Source: Halanaerobium salsuginis (GTDB taxonomy: Bacteria; Bacillota; Halanaerobiia; Halanaerobiales; Halanaerobiaceae). From it: a stretch of DNA of 64,000 nt. Position 1 is the first letter of the stretch, and every line of letters begins with the position of its first letter. The position numbers and the translations under genes are program-made. The notes beneath the pieces were generated by a model. It made no database searches. It had not been told where the DNA came from and worked only from the letters and a program-made list of their open reading frames with translations. Shown here one piece after another: positions 1 through 9,350 of the stretch. The stretch is taken from contig NZ_FOTI01000003.1 of the NCBI RefSeq assembly GCF_900114545.1, positions 85,535-149,534 of the forward strand, read 5' to 3'.

Positions 1-159
1 ATTGCCTGGGGTAGCCAGATTAGATCTTATGTTTTTCACCCTTATAATTTAATTAAAGACCATCGAACCAATTTTGAAGAAGGTAATGTTAGTAAAGTTA
101 TGGATGGTTATTTAGATGATTTTATAGAAGAATATCTACGCTTACAGAGTAAGCAATAG
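1..159 (+). CDS. prfB: Peptide chain release factor 2, C-terminal fragment
   Basis: The window opens inside this gene; 52 codons remain before TAG at 157-159. The translation holds the C-terminal RF2 signature [15 protein letters not shown] followed by a stretch ending [15 protein letters not shown], which is typical of the end of class I release factors reading UAA and UGA. UGA is also used as a selenocysteine codon in this genome, so RF2 would compete with SelB at those sites (inference). The start, the GGQ domain and any programmed frameshift lie outside the window. Confidence 0.9.
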   Translation: MAWGSQIRSYVFHPYNLIKDHRTNFEEGNVSKVMDGYLDDFIEEYLRLQSKQ

Positions 160-229
160 GCCCTTTTTTGCAGTAGTGGCTGGTCTAAACTTAATCGATT
201 TGATATTATCAAGAAATAGGTGAAGATAC

Positions 230-2185
230 TTGAAAAAAATTTTGCTTTTAATAATTATAATAACTCTTATTTTTGCTGGGGCAGGACTTAAGGCTAGAGT
301 TAATTATTTTGCTCAGCAAAAAGGGATTGAGATTGTTTTTGATGGTGACAGTTATCTTGAATTAAAATCACTTGTACCACAATTAACTATGCAAAAACTA
401 CAGGAAGCTGGTGTGACAGGATTTGCTGTTTATCAGCAGACTTTAAAAGATCTACTCGAAAATGGTAGTCTGCAGAAAATTGATCAGATTAATTTTGCTT
501 TCTTACAGCAGGAATTAAGGACTAAACTCCAGGCATCTAATCTAGATCTACAGCAGTCAGCCAATACAGCTCTTTTTATGGCTGTAAATCCTAATCTAAT
601 TGAACAGCTTAAAAATTTGGCACCAGAATTAGAAGCTGATTATCAGGTTCATTCATTTGAAATAGCTGATCAGTATTTTCTCTATTTTCCTCACTGGCAT
701 AAAACCTTAGAAAATTTAAGTCTTGGCTATAATCAGCACTTAGTTGATCAAGCTCAAAAAGCTGGTCTAAAAATTGCCTATCGGAGTGGAAACAAATTAA
801 ATGCCTTTGCTGTTTTAAAAAATAGTATTGCTGCTATTAAGCCGCAGTTATTAATTTTTGATGGTGATGAAGTAACTGGTTATCCAGCTGATTTAAGAAA
901 AACTGCTGAGTTAATTAAGCAAAATAAGCTTATTTATGGTAATATTGAAGCATTTATTGCTGATCAGTCGGGAGCAGATAAGTTAACTAAACTAACTAAT
1001 TTTAAACTCCTGCGCACTCATAGTATGCAGCAGGAAGAAGTTGAAAAGTCAACTAAAGCTAAAATTATTGAACGCTATTTATTAGCAGTCCGGGAACGAG
1101 CTGTTAAAATAATTTATCATAAACCTTTTCTAAAAGGTGATAAATTGCTGGAGCGTAATCTTGATTTATTAAACAGTTTAGAAAGTGATTTAAAGACAGC
1201 TGGTTATCAAATTGGCCAGGCCAGACCTCTCGGATATTTTAACTCAAGCAGACTTAATTTAGTATTTGTTTTATTCGGAGTAACAGCTGCCGGGATTTTA
1301 TTGCTTTACTATTTTGTTGGCTGTCGTTATTTAAAAGCATTAACTTTATTCTTTTTAGCAACTGGTTTAATGGCTTTAGTTTTAATTAATTTAGATAAAA
1401 TTATTTTACTGCGTCAGATAATAGCATTTGCAGCAGCGATTATTTTTCCTTCTTTAGCAATAATAGCTTTTCTGTTAAATAATAAAGCAGGGGTAGCTGA
1501 TCTTAAAAAAGATAAATTAGTTTTTTTAATTTTTAACTATACAGCAGCTTTTTTAACTGCTTTAGCAGGAGCTATTTTTGTCAGTGCTGCTTTAAATACT
1601 AGTGATTTTATCTTTAAAGTTAATAACTTCCGTGGGATAAAGTTAGCCTTTTTGTTACCACTGGTTTTAATTAGTTTTTATTTTATAGTTCAACCAGCCA
1701 AGCATAATTTTACTGGTAAGCTACCTTTGCTTTTAGAGAAAAATATTAAAGTTAAGCATCTAATTTTAGCTGCTGGCTTAGCTCTTTTAGCTGTAATATA
1801 TATTGGTCGAACAGGAAATTTCCCGTTATTGCCTGTGCCTGCCTGGGAGTTAACTATTAGAAGTTTATTGGCCAAAATTCTCTATGTAAGACCTCGCTTT
1901 AAAGAATTTTTAATTGGCTATCCACTTTTAATTTTTGCTCTTTATTTAAATGGAGAACAGAAAAAGAAACTTATTTTTTATCCATTATTAATGTTGGCTT
2001 CAGTTGGAGTAATTACAACTGTTAATACTTTTTCTCATCTTCACACACCAGTATTAATTTCATTATTTAGAACTTTTCATTCTTACTGGTTAGCATTAAT
2101 TATTGGTAGTTTATTAATTTTATTTTATAAAGTGTTGCTTAAGCTCTGGCATAAATATAGTTATTTATTTAAAGCTGCAAATTAA
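230..2185 (+). CDS. DUF5693 family multi-pass membrane protein
   Basis: 651 residues from a TTG start with a short AGGTGA Shine-Dalgarno. There is one hydrophobic segment at about residues 4-22, then an extracytoplasmic soluble region of roughly 320 residues, then about ten membrane segments from residue 345 to the end. This matches the DUF5693 architecture, whose members commonly sit directly upstream of csaB, as here (86 bases). Function is not known; the neighbourhood suggests cell-surface polymer synthesis or export. Confident about the gene and topology, less so about the family name, which is from memory. Confidence 0.75.
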   Translation: MKKILLLIIIITLIFAGAGLKARVNYFAQQKGIEIVFDGDSYLELKSLVPQLTMQKLQEAGVTGFAVYQQTLKDLLENGSLQKIDQINFAFLQQELRTKLQASNLDLQQSANTALFMAVNPNLIEQLKNLAPELEADYQVHSFEIADQYFLYFPHWHKTLENLSLGYNQHLVDQAQKAGLKIAYRSGNKLNAFAVLKNSIAAIKPQLLIFDGDEVTGYPADLRKTAELIKQNKLIYGNIEAFIADQSGADKLTKLTNFKLLRTHSMQQEEVEKSTKAKIIERYLLAVRERAVKIIYHKPFLKGDKLLERNLDLLNSLESDLKTAGYQIGQARPLGYFNSSRLNLVFVLFGVTAAGILLLYYFVGCRYLKALTLFFLATGLMALVLINLDKIILLRQIIAFAAAIIFPSLAIIAFLLNNKAGVADLKKDKLVFLIFNYTAAFLTALAGAIFVSAALNTSDFIFKVNNFRGIKLAFLLPLVLISFYFIVQPAKHNFTGKLPLLLEKNIKVKHLILAAGLALLAVIYIGRTGNFPLLPVPAWELTIRSLLAKILYVRPRFKEFLIGYPLLIFALYLNGEQKKKLIFYPLLMLASVGVITTVNTFSHLHTPVLISLFRTFHSYWLALIIGSLLILFYKVLLKLWHKYSYLFKAAN

Positions 2186-2271
2186 AACAACTTGGTCTTG
2201 ATTGCGGACTAAAAAAACAAACTGGCTTGTAATTTTAAGCAAAAGAATCAGGACAGGATGGTTAAAAATAC

Positions 2272-3324
2272 ATGAAAAAAATTGTTATTTCAGGTTATTA
2301 TGGATTTGAGAATCTTGGTGATGAGGCAGTTCTGGAGGGGATTATAACTTTATTGGGAGCAGCTGAAGTAGAGATAACTGTTTTATCTGCCCGGCCAGAA
2401 ATTACTAGTAAAAGATATGGAGTTAAATCGATTGGCCGTTATTCTATAATACAGATTTTAGCTGCTCTAGCAGAAGCGGATTTATTTATTAGTGGAGGAG
2501 GTAGCCTGTTACAGGATGTAACTGGCAGCTTCTCTGTACCCTATTATCTATCATTAGCCTGGCTGGCTAAATTGCAGGGGGTAAAAACTATTTACTATGC
2601 TCAAGGAGCTGGTCCGTTAAATAAATTTTGGAGCCGCAAACTTACTGCACTAAGTTTAAATAGATTTAATCTGCTGGGAGTTAGAGATCAAGGGTCTTAT
2701 AATTTATTAAAACAAATTGGAGTTAAGCAAAAGCTTAATCTGACTGTTGATCCAGTTTTTGCTTTAGCTGATTTTGAATATAATTTACATAAAAAAATTA
2801 AAGGTAAGTTAGAAATTGGAGTTGCTGTCCGGCCCTGGTCAGCAGATTATATATCAGAATTGGCAGCTGGATTAAATAGATTTTCAGCTGAAAGCAGCTG
2901 TAAATTTTTGCTGTTTTCTTTTCATAAAGGCAGTGATGAAAAAACAGCAGTCCAATTGCAGAAGCTTTTAAAAGCTGAATCAGAATTGGTTAAACTTCCT
3001 AACCAACCGAATAAAGCTCTCAGCTTTTTTAGTGAGCTTGATCTTTTTGTTGGTGTTAGATTGCACAGCCTCATTTTTGCTTTATTAAATCAAATTCCAC
3101 TGCTGGCTATTAGCTATGATCCTAAAGTAACTGGCCTAATGGCTGATCTAGATAGTTTGCCCTGCCTTGAAATCACAGAACTAAAGGCAGCTCAAGTTAC
3201 AACTGCTCTGACTGAATTACATGAGCAGAGATATCAGCTTAGAAAAGAAATTAAAACATATCTTAAACAGCAAAAACAGCAGGCTAATGTTTTTGCCCGG
3301 ATGGTCTTGGAGGTAATTAGTTAG
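2272..3324 (+). CDS. csaB: Polysaccharide pyruvyl transferase CsaB
   Basis: 350 residues starting at ATG. The N-terminal motif SGYYGFENLGDEAVLEGI, the SGGGSLLQD motif at about 74-82 and GVRLHSLIFAL near 265 are those of the polysaccharide pyruvyl transferase family. CsaB-type enzymes transfer pyruvate from PEP to a secondary cell-wall polysaccharide, creating the ligand for S-layer (SLH) proteins. The gene is followed with a one-base overlap (TAGTG) by a TagA/WecG glycosyltransferase, so the two are translationally coupled and probably act on the same polymer. Confidence 0.87.
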   Translation: MKKIVISGYYGFENLGDEAVLEGIITLLGAAEVEITVLSARPEITSKRYGVKSIGRYSIIQILAALAEADLFISGGGSLLQDVTGSFSVPYYLSLAWLAKLQGVKTIYYAQGAGPLNKFWSRKLTALSLNRFNLLGVRDQGSYNLLKQIGVKQKLNLTVDPVFALADFEYNLHKKIKGKLEIGVAVRPWSADYISELAAGLNRFSAESSCKFLLFSFHKGSDEKTAVQLQKLLKAESELVKLPNQPNKALSFFSELDLFVGVRLHSLIFALLNQIPLLAISYDPKVTGLMADLDSLPCLEITELKAAQVTTALTELHEQRYQLRKEIKTYLKQQKQQANVFARMVLEVIS

Positions 3325-4064
3325 TGAGAACTACACTTAAAATTTTAGGAGTAAAAATTGACATACTTGACCTGACTGGAGCCGTAAATAGAGTTATTGA
3401 ATTTACCAAACAAGATTCAGCTGCTAGGCCTGCTCTAATAGTTACCCCTAACTCGGAGATGTTAGCTTTAGCCAGTTCAGATCAGGAATTGTTTAATATT
3501 TTAAACTCAGCCCAATTAGCAACAGCCGATGGAATTGGAGTTGTAATTGCGGCCAGAATTATGGGACAACAGCTGCCCGAACGGGTAGCTGGATTTGATC
3601 TTATGCAGCAGCTTCTGGCAAACTCAGCGTCTGGTGAAAGAAGTTTTTATTTTCTGGGCAGTAAACCGGGAGTAGTTGACCAGGCAGTAAATAATTTGCA
3701 AGAGCACTATCCCGATCTAAATATTTCTGGTTATCATCATGGTTATCTTAACCAAGAGAATACAGCCGAAGTATTGCAAGAAATAAATCAGCAGCAGCCT
3801 GATCTTTTGCTGGTTGGAATGGGAGCACCGCTTCAGGAAAAATTTCTGGCGGCTAATCTTTCTCGTCTAAAAGTTAAGGCTGCTTTTACTGTTGGAGGAA
3901 GTTTTGATGTAATAGCGGGGCAGGTTAATCGAGCTCCTCGCTGGATGCAAAAAGCTGGTCTGGAATGGCTTTATCGGTTGTTACAGGAGCCAAGTCGTTT
4001 GGGGAGAATGATGGCTCTGCCTTATTTTGTTTATTTAGTTTTGAAAAATAGATTTATCAAATAA
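3324..4064 (+). CDS. TagA/WecG/CpsF family glycosyltransferase
   Basis: 246 residues; GTG start overlapping the csaB stop by one base. It has the family hallmarks VTPNSEML (about 40-47), ATADGIG (67-72, with the catalytic-type Asp69), ERVAGFDLM (86-94) and GAPLQEKF. Family members transfer N-acetylmannosamine (or the related uronic acid) to an undecaprenyl-linked GlcNAc during teichoic-acid or secondary-polymer synthesis. Being coupled to csaB supports a role in the pyruvylated wall polymer. Exact donor sugar cannot be told from sequence alone. Confidence 0.85.
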   Translation: MRTTLKILGVKIDILDLTGAVNRVIEFTKQDSAARPALIVTPNSEMLALASSDQELFNILNSAQLATADGIGVVIAARIMGQQLPERVAGFDLMQQLLANSASGERSFYFLGSKPGVVDQAVNNLQEHYPDLNISGYHHGYLNQENTAEVLQEINQQQPDLLLVGMGAPLQEKFLAANLSRLKVKAAFTVGGSFDVIAGQVNRAPRWMQKAGLEWLYRLLQEPSRLGRMMALPYFVYLVLKNRFIK

Positions 4065-4201
4065 TCTTTAAATTCAGCAAAACAAGTTGAAAAGTTAATC
4101 AAACTGAGGATTATCATAAAGAAGTAAGGAGAAAAACTTGCAAATTAAGCTATAATGTTTAATAATAAAAGGTATTAGATTTATGCAGAGGGGGATGAGC
4201 T

Positions 4202-5044
4202 TTGAACAAAAGAACTATTATTGATTACCTTGGTATAACTCTGGGGTCTTTCTTGATAGCACTTGCCCTAACTACTTTTTTAGTGCCCAATAGAATTGCT
4301 GCGGGAGGGGTAAGTGGTCTGGCAACAGTTATCTATTATTTAACTGATTTTCCGATTGGTATTACAATGCTTTTAATTAATATTCCACTCTTTATTGCAG
4401 GAGTTAAAATATTAGGAGGGGGATTCGGCACTAGAACAGTCTATGGTATTATAACATTATCAATTTTTACAGATTTCTTGCAGCCTCATATGACTGCTCT
4501 AACTAACGATCTTCTTTTAGCTTCGATTTATGGAGGAGTCTTAGGTGGGATTGGTTTAGGAATAGTTTTTCGATCCCGGGGAACTACTGGTGGAACTGAT
4601 ATGGTATCTGCTTTGATTAATCATTTTACTGGAATAACAGTTGGTGAGGGCTTGTTAATAGCAGATGGCTGTGTAGTTGCTTTAGCAGGGATATTTTTTA
4701 ATCTTGAAGTGGCTTTATATGCTGCAATAACTATTTTTATTAACTCTAGAACAGTTGATATTGTGCAGGAAGGTCTTAATTTCAAAAAAGGTGTTTTAAT
4801 AATTTCTGAACAACCAACTGCTATTAAACAGATGGTAGTAAATGATCTTAATCGTGGGGTAACTCGCTTTGAAGCTAAAGGGGGCTACACTGGTAACAAA
4901 AAAGAAGTATTACTTTGTGTGATATCTCGTTCTGAAGTATCTGAACTGAAAAAAGCAGTTTCTGAAATAGATAAAAATGCATTTGTAATTATTAATAATG
5001 TTCATGAGGTTCTTGGAGAAGGTTTTACTGAAATAGTTCACTAA
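4202..5044 (+). CDS. YitT family membrane protein
   Basis: 280 residues from TTG (GGGGATGAG Shine-Dalgarno just upstream). The first about 175 residues form five to six membrane segments, with the YitT-type motifs VPNRIAAGGVSGLATV and FRSRGTTGGTDMVSALI; the last about 95 residues are a soluble DUF2179-type domain ending near VHEVLGEGF. YitT proteins are integral membrane proteins of unsettled function. The gene stands alone between the csaB pair and ctpA. Confidence 0.85.
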   Translation: MNKRTIIDYLGITLGSFLIALALTTFLVPNRIAAGGVSGLATVIYYLTDFPIGITMLLINIPLFIAGVKILGGGFGTRTVYGIITLSIFTDFLQPHMTALTNDLLLASIYGGVLGGIGLGIVFRSRGTTGGTDMVSALINHFTGITVGEGLLIADGCVVALAGIFFNLEVALYAAITIFINSRTVDIVQEGLNFKKGVLIISEQPTAIKQMVVNDLNRGVTRFEAKGGYTGNKKEVLLCVISRSEVSELKKAVSEIDKNAFVIINNVHEVLGEGFTEIVH

Positions 5045-5130
5045 CTGCTGACTGAAGCTGTTTTTTGAGCAGTTAATAAAAGCATGACTCTATTATTCAG
5101 CCAGGAGAATTTATTAAATTAAGGGAGCAG

Positions 5131-6357
5131 GTGGCAAGATTGACTAAAAATTTTAGAAATCGATTTATTATTAGCTTAACTTTATTAATTTTATTTGGAG
5201 CAGCAGTTAGCGCTGCAGCTCAGCCTAACAATAATCAGCAGTCAGTAGCTGAGGAGCAGAGTAGTTATACGAAGGCGGATGCTTTTCAAGACGTAATGTT
5301 TTTGCTGCAAAATTACTATGTAGAAGATATTAAATTTGATGCTTTGATTGAGGGTGCAATTAACGGGATGCTAAATACTGCTGACCGTTATTCTTACTAT
5401 ATGACACCTAAAGAATATGCTGAAATGCAGGAAGAGTATGAGGGCCATTATGGTGGAATAGGAATTGTTATTACAATGCGGGATAATAAATTAACTATTG
5501 TTTCTCCAATTAAAAATACTCCCGGCGAAAGAGCTGATCTAAGAGCAGGCGATATAATTGTAGCAATTGATGGCCAGCAAACAAGCGAAATGTCGCAGAT
5601 GAAAGCTGTTGGAATGATGCGTGGGAAAGAGGGAACAGATGTTACTCTGACTATTGATCGGGGCGATCAGGAAGAATTTGAAGTTGAAATCACCCGGGAA
5701 GATATTGAAGTTCCTTATGTTGAATCAGAAATGAAGACAGATGAAATTGGCTATATTAGTCTGGCTCAGTTTATCGAAGAGGTGGGCAGTAAAGTTGAAG
5801 CTGCTGTTACTGATCTGCAGAACCAGGGAGCCAGAGGAATTATTTTAGATCTAAGAAATAATCCTGGTGGATTATTAAATGAAGCTGTTAATGTTGCTTC
5901 AGTTTTTATTGATCAAGGTGTGGTCGTCTCAGTTCGGCAAAAAGATCAAACAGAGCGAGTGCTGGATGTTAATCCTGAGATAAATTCACATCCTGATATT
6001 CCACTTATAATTTTAACTAATAAAGGTTCAGCTAGTGCTTCTGAAATAGTTTCGGGAGCAGTTAAAGATTATAATCGGGGTAAACTAATGGGAGTTACTA
6101 CTTTTGGTAAAGGGGTAGTTCAATCTGTAGTTCCTCTAGAAGATGGTTCGGCAGTTAGTTTGACAACTGCTCGTTATTATACTCCAGCTGGTAATTATAT
6201 TCATGAAAAAGGTATAAAACCAGATATTAAAGTAGAACTTGATATTGAAGCAGCCAAAGCAGATGGCAGTGATAATCAGCTTGATCAGGCGATTGAAGAA
6301 ATGAAAAATATGATTTTTGTCAGAGACTTTCAGGAAAACAAGGCTTCTGGCCAGTAA
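5131..6357 (+). CDS. ctpA: Carboxy-terminal processing protease (S41, PDZ)
   Basis: 408 residues from GTG; TTG nine bases further is an alternative start. An N-terminal hydrophobic segment (about 11-30) targets it across the membrane. A PDZ domain spans about 95-180, followed by the S41 protease core. The catalytic region GSASASE (299-305) and Lys327 in FGKGVVQ form the Ser/Lys dyad of the CtpA/CtpB family. It degrades or processes exported proteins at their C termini. A hairpin terminator follows directly, so it is probably monocistronic. Confidence 0.92.
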   Translation: MARLTKNFRNRFIISLTLLILFGAAVSAAAQPNNNQQSVAEEQSSYTKADAFQDVMFLLQNYYVEDIKFDALIEGAINGMLNTADRYSYYMTPKEYAEMQEEYEGHYGGIGIVITMRDNKLTIVSPIKNTPGERADLRAGDIIVAIDGQQTSEMSQMKAVGMMRGKEGTDVTLTIDRGDQEEFEVEITREDIEVPYVESEMKTDEIGYISLAQFIEEVGSKVEAAVTDLQNQGARGIILDLRNNPGGLLNEAVNVASVFIDQGVVVSVRQKDQTERVLDVNPEINSHPDIPLIILTNKGSASASEIVSGAVKDYNRGKLMGVTTFGKGVVQSVVPLEDGSAVSLTTARYYTPAGNYIHEKGIKPDIKVELDIEAAKADGSDNQLDQAIEEMKNMIFVRDFQENKASGQ

Positions 6358-6378
6358 ATAAAAATTATAATACTACTT

Positions 6379-6407
6379 AAAAGCCACCAGCTTTCTGAGG
6401 TGGTTTT
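6379..6407 (+). terminator. Rho-independent terminator after ctpA
   Basis: Stem CCACC ... GGTGG with flanking AA/TT pairs, a ten-base loop, and a TTTTT run at 6403-6407. Confidence 0.75.
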
Positions 6408-6443
6408 TGAGTGAAAAATTTATATTTAACCAGGAGGTCATTA

Positions 6444-7328
6444 ATGAAACTTAAAAGCTTAAAAATGTTTATTGAATTAATTGAACAGGGCAGTTTTTCT
6501 GTAGCAGCAGATCGGCTTTCAGTTAGTCAGCCTGCTATTAGTATGCAAATAAAATCTTTAGAAGAATACTTTAAAACTAAGTTATTAGTTAGACAGGGTG
6601 GGGAAATATCTCTGACACCTGCTGGTAGAAAAGTTTATCAAAAATCACGTCAGATAATTAATTCCTGGGAATTACTTCAGCTTGACGTTGACCAGATTAA
6701 AGGATCTCAGTATGGTAAATTAGTGATTGGTTCCAGTACTATTCCTGCTGCTTACTTGATCCCTGATCTGTTAGCTGCTTTTCATAAGAGTTTTCCAGAA
6801 GTAGAAGTTACAGTTGAAGTTGGGGATAGCACTGATATGATTAATAAACTAAAGAAGCAAGAAGTAGATTTAATAATTGTTGGCTCAAAACCAACTGAAA
6901 AACAATTTGATCAAATTGCAGTTGCAGAAGATCCTCTTGTTTTAATTGCCCCTCTTAATAGCCCGCTCGCTATTCAAAAGGAGATTAAGTTAAAAGATTT
7001 ATATAATGAGTCAATGATTATTCGTGAGGCAGGTTCTGGAACAAGACAGGCTATGTTTAATGCTCTTCGGGAAACTGGATTTACCAAACATGATTTTCAT
7101 ATAGTAGCTTCTCTTGGTAGTACAGAAGCTATTATATCTGGGGTTGAGTCTGGTTTAGGAGTCTCATTTGTTTCTGGACTAGCTGCTGAAAAAGCTTCTA
7201 AAAATAACCGAGTTAAACAGCTGAAATTGAAAAACTTAGTAATGGAAAGAAAATTATATCTTGCTTATTATAAAAATCAAATTGAAGCACCATTAATAAA
7301 AAAATTTATTAAAATAGCCCAATTATAA
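6444..7328 (+). CDS. LysR family transcriptional regulator
   Basis: 294 residues. The ATG at 6444 is chosen over the upstream in-frame GTG at 6411 because CAGGAGG lies at 6431-6437, seven bases before it, and because the protein then begins MKLKSLKMFIEL as LysR proteins do. Winged helix-turn-helix is at about 1-60 (SFSVAADRLSVSQPAISMQI), and the periplasmic-binding-like effector domain at about 90-290. Related LysR proteins occur with selenium-metabolism genes in Firmicutes, but nothing here proves a target. No divergent partner gene is present. Confidence 0.88.
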   Translation: MKLKSLKMFIELIEQGSFSVAADRLSVSQPAISMQIKSLEEYFKTKLLVRQGGEISLTPAGRKVYQKSRQIINSWELLQLDVDQIKGSQYGKLVIGSSTIPAAYLIPDLLAAFHKSFPEVEVTVEVGDSTDMINKLKKQEVDLIIVGSKPTEKQFDQIAVAEDPLVLIAPLNSPLAIQKEIKLKDLYNESMIIREAGSGTRQAMFNALRETGFTKHDFHIVASLGSTEAIISGVESGLGVSFVSGLAAEKASKNNRVKQLKLKNLVMERKLYLAYYKNQIEAPLIKKFIKIAQL

Positions 7329-7532
7329 GGTCTTAAATTGATTGCTTTTAACTACATTAACAATTATTAAGTAAATTATTATGGAATAAGCTTTATTTTT
7401 ATGCTTTTAATTTGATATAATAAACTGATATAATGTAGTCTAATTTATTAGAAAATTATCTAGAGAGTAAAAATAAGCTAGTTGAAATCTTATCCTAGTT
7501 TATTTGTTTGTAATTTGAAAGGAGATTTTTTT

Positions 7533-9239
7533 ATGAAAATGTCAAAAATGTACATACCTACTTTAAAGGAAACGCCAGCTGATGCAGAAGTTGTTAGTCA
7601 TCAGCTTATGCTTAGAGCGGGCTTGATGCGTAAATTGACCTCAGGTATTTATACTTACTTACCTCTGGGCTATAATGTAATTAGAAAGTTTGAACAGATT
7701 GTTCGAGAAGAAATGAATAGAGCAGGTGCCCAGGAGCTTTTAATGCCAGCTTTACAACCAGCTGATCTCTGGAAAGAATCAAAACGCTTTGATGATTATG
7801 GTCCCGAATTAATGAAATTAAAAGATAGACATAATCGTGACTTTTGTTTGGGACCAACCCACGAAGAGGTAGTAACTGACCTGGTAAGAGATGAAATTAG
7901 GTCTTATAAAGATTTACCTTTAAACCTCTATCAGATTCAAACTAAATATCGGGATGAAGTGCGACCTAGATTTGGAGTATTGAGAGGTCGAGAATTTATT
8001 ATGAAAGATGCTTATAGTTTTGATCTTGATCAGGCAGGTCTTGACCGTAGCTATCAAGCAATGTATGATGCTTATTGTAAAATTTATGATCGTTGTGGTC
8101 TTAAATATAGAACTATTTTAGCAGATAGTGGGCCAATTGGAGGAGATGATTCTCACGAATTTATGGTTCTGGCTGAAGTAGGAGAAGATACTGTTGTTTA
8201 TTGTGATAGTTGTGACTATGCTGCTAATTTAGAATTAGCTGAATCAGTTCTTAAATTAAGAGAAATAGATGGATCTGATGAGGAATTATCAGCAGTAGCA
8301 ACACCTGATGCCAAAACTATAGCTCAAGTAGCAGAATACTTAGATGTAGAAATTAACCAGGTTGTAAAATCTGTTCTTTATGAAACTCAGCATGGAGAAC
8401 TTGTGTTAGCCTTAATTCGAGGAGATTATGAAGTAAATGAGGTTAAGCTGGCTAATTTATTGGGAGTGGTAAATCTGGAAATGGCTGGTGATAGTGTTTA
8501 CGAAGAATTAAATACAGTCAAAGGATTTACTGGACCGGTAAATATTGGTGAAGTCAAGATTGTCGCTGATCATTCTGTTAGTAAAATAGTTGATGGAGTA
8601 ATTGGTGCTAACGAAATAGATCAGCATTTGATTCATTTTAATTTTGCTCGAGACCTTGATTTGGAAGATACTTTTGATATTCGGGAAGTTAAAGCTGGTG
8701 AAGAGTGTGTTCATTGTGGAGGCGAATTGAAATTTGCTGAAGGAATCGAGGTTGGTCAGGTATTTAAATTAGGAACTAAATACAGTGAAGCTTTTGAGGC
8801 AACTTATTTAGATGAAGCAGGTAAATCTCAGTTGATGAAAATGGGTTGTTATGGAATTGGAATTACCAGAACAATTGCTGCAGCAATTGAACAAAATCAT
8901 GATGAGTATGGTATAAAATGGCCACTTGCTCTTGCCCCTTATCAGGTACATTTGTTGCCCCTTGGCAAGAGTGAAGATGTTATAAAAAAAGCAGAAGAAC
9001 TTTATCAGGAATTAACTTCAACTGGAATTGAAGTTTTATTAGATGATCGTAATGAACGAGCAGGAGTTAAATTTAATGATGCTGATTTAATTGGTTGCCC
9101 GATTAGAGTTACGATCGGAGGACGCTCTCTAGCAGCAGGTGAATTAGAAGTTAAATATCGTCAGTCTGGTAAAGAATTTACTATTAGTACAGGCAATGAA
9201 GCGACTAAAATTAAAGATTTACTTGCAGAATTAGCTTAG
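7533..9239 (+). CDS. proS: Prolyl-tRNA synthetase, bacterial type
   Basis: 568 residues from ATG 7533, which is preceded by AAAGGAG; an in-frame upstream start at 7482 is rejected because it lacks a ribosome binding site. Class II motifs are clear: motif 2 RDEVRPRFGVLRGREF near residue 140-155 and motif 3 GCYGIGITRTIAAAIEQ near 440. The YbaK-like editing insertion lies between them, so this is the bacterial ProRS form with Ala-tRNA-Pro editing. The gene is monocistronic, with a terminator after it. It lies next to the proline reductase locus, but translation of proline rather than catabolism is its role. Confidence 0.95.
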   Translation: MKMSKMYIPTLKETPADAEVVSHQLMLRAGLMRKLTSGIYTYLPLGYNVIRKFEQIVREEMNRAGAQELLMPALQPADLWKESKRFDDYGPELMKLKDRHNRDFCLGPTHEEVVTDLVRDEIRSYKDLPLNLYQIQTKYRDEVRPRFGVLRGREFIMKDAYSFDLDQAGLDRSYQAMYDAYCKIYDRCGLKYRTILADSGPIGGDDSHEFMVLAEVGEDTVVYCDSCDYAANLELAESVLKLREIDGSDEELSAVATPDAKTIAQVAEYLDVEINQVVKSVLYETQHGELVLALIRGDYEVNEVKLANLLGVVNLEMAGDSVYEELNTVKGFTGPVNIGEVKIVADHSVSKIVDGVIGANEIDQHLIHFNFARDLDLEDTFDIREVKAGEECVHCGGELKFAEGIEVGQVFKLGTKYSEAFEATYLDEAGKSQLMKMGCYGIGITRTIAAAIEQNHDEYGIKWPLALAPYQVHLLPLGKSEDVIKKAEELYQELTSTGIEVLLDDRNERAGVKFNDADLIGCPIRVTIGGRSLAAGELEVKYRQSGKEFTISTGNEATKIKDLLAELA

Positions 9240-9247
9240 TTGTTTTT

Positions 9248-9293
9248 AAAAAAGGAGGGATGATCCTGCTGCTAGCTGGATTATTCCTTTTTT
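9248..9293 (+). terminator. Terminator after proS
   Basis: Imperfect hairpin: AAAAGGA...ATGATCC pairs with GGATTAT and TCCTTTT, with a GGG bulge; a T-rich tail to 9294 follows. Confidence 0.6.
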
Positions 9294-9350
9294 ATTTTAC
9301 TAAATAATAAATTTTATTTTGGTGTTTTAAAAATTGGAGGAAATATTATA

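Noticed and set aside
1690..1875. Short frames on the opposite strand of large genes throughout the window
   Set aside because: They have no ribosome sites, unlikely composition, and lie wholly in well-supported genes.
7329..7532. T-box leader before proS
   Set aside because: No T-box antiterminator core or specifier loop could be found.
7482..9239. Dedicated link between proS and proline reductase
   Set aside because: proS has its own terminator and separate transcription; the closeness looks accidental.
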